A stretch of DNA of 6,232 nt from Nitrosopumilales archaeon CG15_BIG_FIL_POST_REV_8_21_14_020_37_12 (lineage in GTDB: Archaea > Thermoproteota > Nitrososphaeria > Nitrososphaerales > Nitrosopumilaceae): the NCBI GenBank assembly GCA_002781805.1, contig PFFZ01000020.1, positions 353-6,584 of the forward strand, read 5' to 3'. Below the pieces are notes generated by a model that did not search any database, was not told the origin of the DNA, and saw only the letters and a list, made by a program, of their open reading frames with translations. This document shows positions 5,024 through 6,232 of the stretch, in pieces (the stretch's first letter is position 1; each line of letters begins with the position of its first letter). Both the position numbers and the translations under genes were made by a program.

Positions 5024-5678
5024 GTTTCTTCTTGACCTCTTCTACTTGTTTGATTACCTTTCCCATTGTGGTCTTTATCATGACTCTTTTGATGTTTTTT
5101 TCCCCGTTTGGCAGCTTCTTTTCGACTGCATTTAGAACTGCATGTGCATTAATTGCTAGATCCTTGTCATCCATTGACTCATCGCCAATTTTGCAAGACA
5201 TTCCCAATGTTGCTCTTGCTCTGACTTTTATTGATGATCTAAATCTTTGTAAGAATGATTCAATTGGCGCATTGAATGGAACTGGGGTTGGCATTTTTCC
5301 TCTTGGTCCCAAAAGCTGTCCTAGAGTCTTACCAACAACTGGCATGACTTGAGTGTCTGCTAAGAAGAAATCATATTTGTTAATGAATTTTCTAGATTCT
5401 CTTTTGTTTGTTGCAAACTTGTCTAGCTCGCTTGTACCAATAACGGAATCTGCTTTTGCCTGTTTGGCTTTTTGTCCCATATCTCCTGTGGCCATAACAC
5501 AAACTGTTGCAGGTGAGCTAGTTTTTGGAAGTTGAACTACTTCATTAAGTGCAAAGCCTTTCTTGACATCGATATCTTTGAAGACAACAATCATTTCTAT
5601 TGACTGTTTAAATTTTCGTGCCTTTGTAGCCTCTTTGGCGGCTTTTATCATGTCAGCTAGCTGAGCCTCATTAATCAT
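5016..5678 (-). CDS. rpl1: Ribosomal protein L1
   Basis: 220 aa large-subunit protein that binds 23S rRNA at the mobile L1 stalk and helps release deacylated tRNA from the E site. The sequence has the two-domain L1 plan: domain I from both ends (about 1-60 and 155-220), domain II inserted (about 60-155). The signature VMPVVGKTLGQLLGPRGKMP (111-130) is intact, and the C-terminal TTMGKVIKQ segment (203-211) matches the conserved Thr/Met/Gly motif of the rRNA-binding site. Length is normal. It is first in the operon, with a TATA box 27 bases upstream and no Shine-Dalgarno site, so the mRNA is probably leaderless. L10 follows with an 8-base overlap. L11, often upstream of L1 in archaea, is not here; a divergent Lrp-type gene lies there instead. 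L1 of some archaea represses its own mRNA by binding a mimic of the rRNA site; I could not identify such a site with confidence. Confidence 0.96.
   Translation of the reverse strand: MINEAQLADMIKAAKEATKARKFKQSIEMIVVFKDIDVKKGFALNEVVQLPKTSSPATVCVMATGDMGQKAKQAKADSVIGTSELDKFATNKRESRKFINKYDFFLADTQVMPVVGKTLGQLLGPRGKMPTPVPFNAPIESFLQRFRSSIKVRARATLGMSCKIGDESMDDKDLAINAHAVLNAVEKKLPNGEKNIKRVMIKTTMGKVIKQVEEVKKKHA
5035..5039 (-). promoter_or_regulatory. Shine-Dalgarno-like site of L10
   Basis: On the minus strand this reads GAGGT, complementary to the archaeal 16S rRNA 3' end, with an 11-base gap to the L10 ATG. It lies within the last codons of L1. The first genes of transcripts in this window lack such a site, while this internal operon gene has one, as expected when leading genes are leaderless and downstream genes are not. 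The spacing is a little long. Confidence 0.4.
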
Positions 5679-5700
5679 TACGAAGGTTTTCTAGACAGCC

Positions 5701-5710
5701 TACTTAAAAT
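5701..5710 (-). promoter_or_regulatory. TATA box of the L1-L10 operon
   Basis: On the minus strand this reads ATTTTAAGTA, centred about 27 bases upstream of the L1 ATG at 5678. This predicts transcription starting at or within a few bases of the start codon. There is no Shine-Dalgarno sequence between box and start. Confidence 0.6.
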
Positions 5711-5812
5711 CGTTTAGAGATATGTCTTTCTCATTTCTGTATAATTTTAAAAAATTTCATCTTTTGGAAGAAAATTTTGTAAATACACAGCAAAAACTCA
5801 TCTAAATCTACA

Positions 5813-5822
5813 TTTATTAAAT
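5813..5822 (+). promoter_or_regulatory. TATA box of the Lrp/AsnC-type gene
   Basis: TTTATTAAAT is centred about 28 bases before the TTG at 5846, and about 20 bases before the earlier TTG at 5837, which is too close for a start site. It favours the TTG at 5846 as a near-leaderless start. The box faces away from the L1 promoter about 110 bases to its left. Confidence 0.5.
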
Positions 5823-5845
5823 CGCAAACTCGACTTTTGAGCACA

Positions 5846-6232
5846 TTGCATAGATTTGACGATCTAGATATGAAATTACTTTTTGAATTGACCAAGGATG
5901 GTTCAATTTCAGTTCCTGCCTTATCTAAGAAGCTTGGAATCAATGCATCTGTTTTGTACAGCAGAATCAAGAGGTTGATGAAAAAGAAACTAATCAAAAA
6001 ATTTACTGTTGTAATTGATGACTCTTTACTTGGAATTGGTGTAAAGGCATCAGTTGGTGTTAATCGTGATCCCAAATTCAAAGATTCAATCCATAAAAAA
6101 CTAATGGAAACTCCTGAAGTCGTATCTATTTCTGAGGTTACAGGTAGATTTGACATTATTGTAAAGGTATATGCTGAAAACTTGGAGGCCTTGCACTCTG
6201 TAGTGATTGAAAAGATTGGAAAAATAGAGGGT
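5846..6232 (+). CDS. Lrp/AsnC family transcriptional regulator (partial, 3' end cut)
   Basis: 129 codons are visible and the frame is still open at the window edge. A full-length family member of about 145-155 aa would need roughly 15-25 more residues. An N-terminal winged helix-turn-helix (about 4-55) begins with FDDLDMKLLFELTKDG, continues with VPALSKKLGINASVLYSRIKRL as recognition region, and ends in the wing KKFTVV. A RAM/AsnC ligand-binding domain (about 65-129) follows, with VSISEVTGRFDIIVKVYA. Such proteins form dimers or octamers and often respond to amino acids. The frame is open from 5783. The ATG at 5870 falls inside the first HTH helix, so an upstream TTG is more likely: 5846 fits the TATA spacing, 5837 is the alternative. 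It is divergent from the L1-L10 operon, so it might act on the shared intergenic region, though no operator is proven. Its target and effector cannot be told from sequence. Confidence 0.85.
   Translation, partial: MHRFDDLDMKLLFELTKDGSISVPALSKKLGINASVLYSRIKRLMKKKLIKKFTVVIDDSLLGIGVKASVGVNRDPKFKDSIHKKLMETPEVVSISEVTGRFDIIVKVYAENLEALHSVVIEKIGKIEG

Noticed and set aside
4224..5535. Plus-strand frames at 4224-4577, 4933-5352 and 5353-5535
   Set aside because: All are antisense to L10 and L1, which are unmistakable on the minus strand.
5870..5872. ATG at 5870 as start of the Lrp-type gene
   Set aside because: It would remove the FDDLD part of the first HTH helix, and the frame is open upstream with TTG codons at suitable TATA spacing.
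5731..6156. Minus-strand frame of 141 codons
   Set aside because: Antisense to the Lrp/AsnC-type gene, whose HTH and ligand-binding motifs are clear on the plus strand; it also covers the promoter region.

Overview
The window looks like the chromosome of an ammonia-oxidising-type archaeon (Nitrososphaerota/Thaumarchaeota, probably a Nitrosopumilales-like lineage). Three ribosomal proteins are of archaeal type: L1, a P0-type L10, and an L12 of P1/P2 type ending in the SLFG tail. Intergenic regions are AT-rich, with TATA-like boxes about 25-29 bases upstream of several start codons and no Shine-Dalgarno site, which is the leaderless archaeal pattern. Oligo-T stretches follow some genes. The lineage call rests on remembered protein similarity, not on a search.

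Layout from left to right. (1) A secreted SIMPL/DUF541 protein (48-815, +) converges on a two-TM sensor histidine kinase (857-2359, -); a T8 tract lies in the 41-base gap. (2) A 192-base divergent intergenic region (2366-2557) separates the kinase from an unrecognised 169-171 aa protein (2558-3073, +). (3) That gene is followed after 66 bases by ribosomal protein L12 (3140-3442, +), which has a strong TATA box. (4) A T-rich terminator region and a new TATA box lead to a TRIC/UPF0126 membrane protein with a TTG start (3522-4160, +). (5) Its stop codon overlaps the stop codon of the opposing L1-L10 operon by 4 bases. L1 (5016-5678) and L10 (4157-5023) overlap each other by 8 bases on the minus strand. 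(6) An approximately 165-base divergent promoter region separates L1 from a Lrp/AsnC-type regulator (about 5846 onward, +) that runs off the window end. No stretch over 300 bases lacks a gene. I saw no tRNA, rRNA, CRISPR array, insertion sequence or integrase.

How the genes work together. L1, L10 and L12 are ribosomal stalk-region proteins, but the usual L1-L10-L12 order is broken: L12 sits apart, on the other strand, beyond the TRIC gene. The TRIC gene and the SIMPL and kinase genes are envelope or membrane functions with no obvious link to the ribosome. The most unusual protein is the histidine kinase. Its external domain resembles DUF3068/PorA-type proteins, and two normally acidic positions of its catalytic core are asparagine. 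No response regulator is visible beside it. The window is mostly ordinary core archaeal chromosome, and I do not see a clear new multi-gene system in it.
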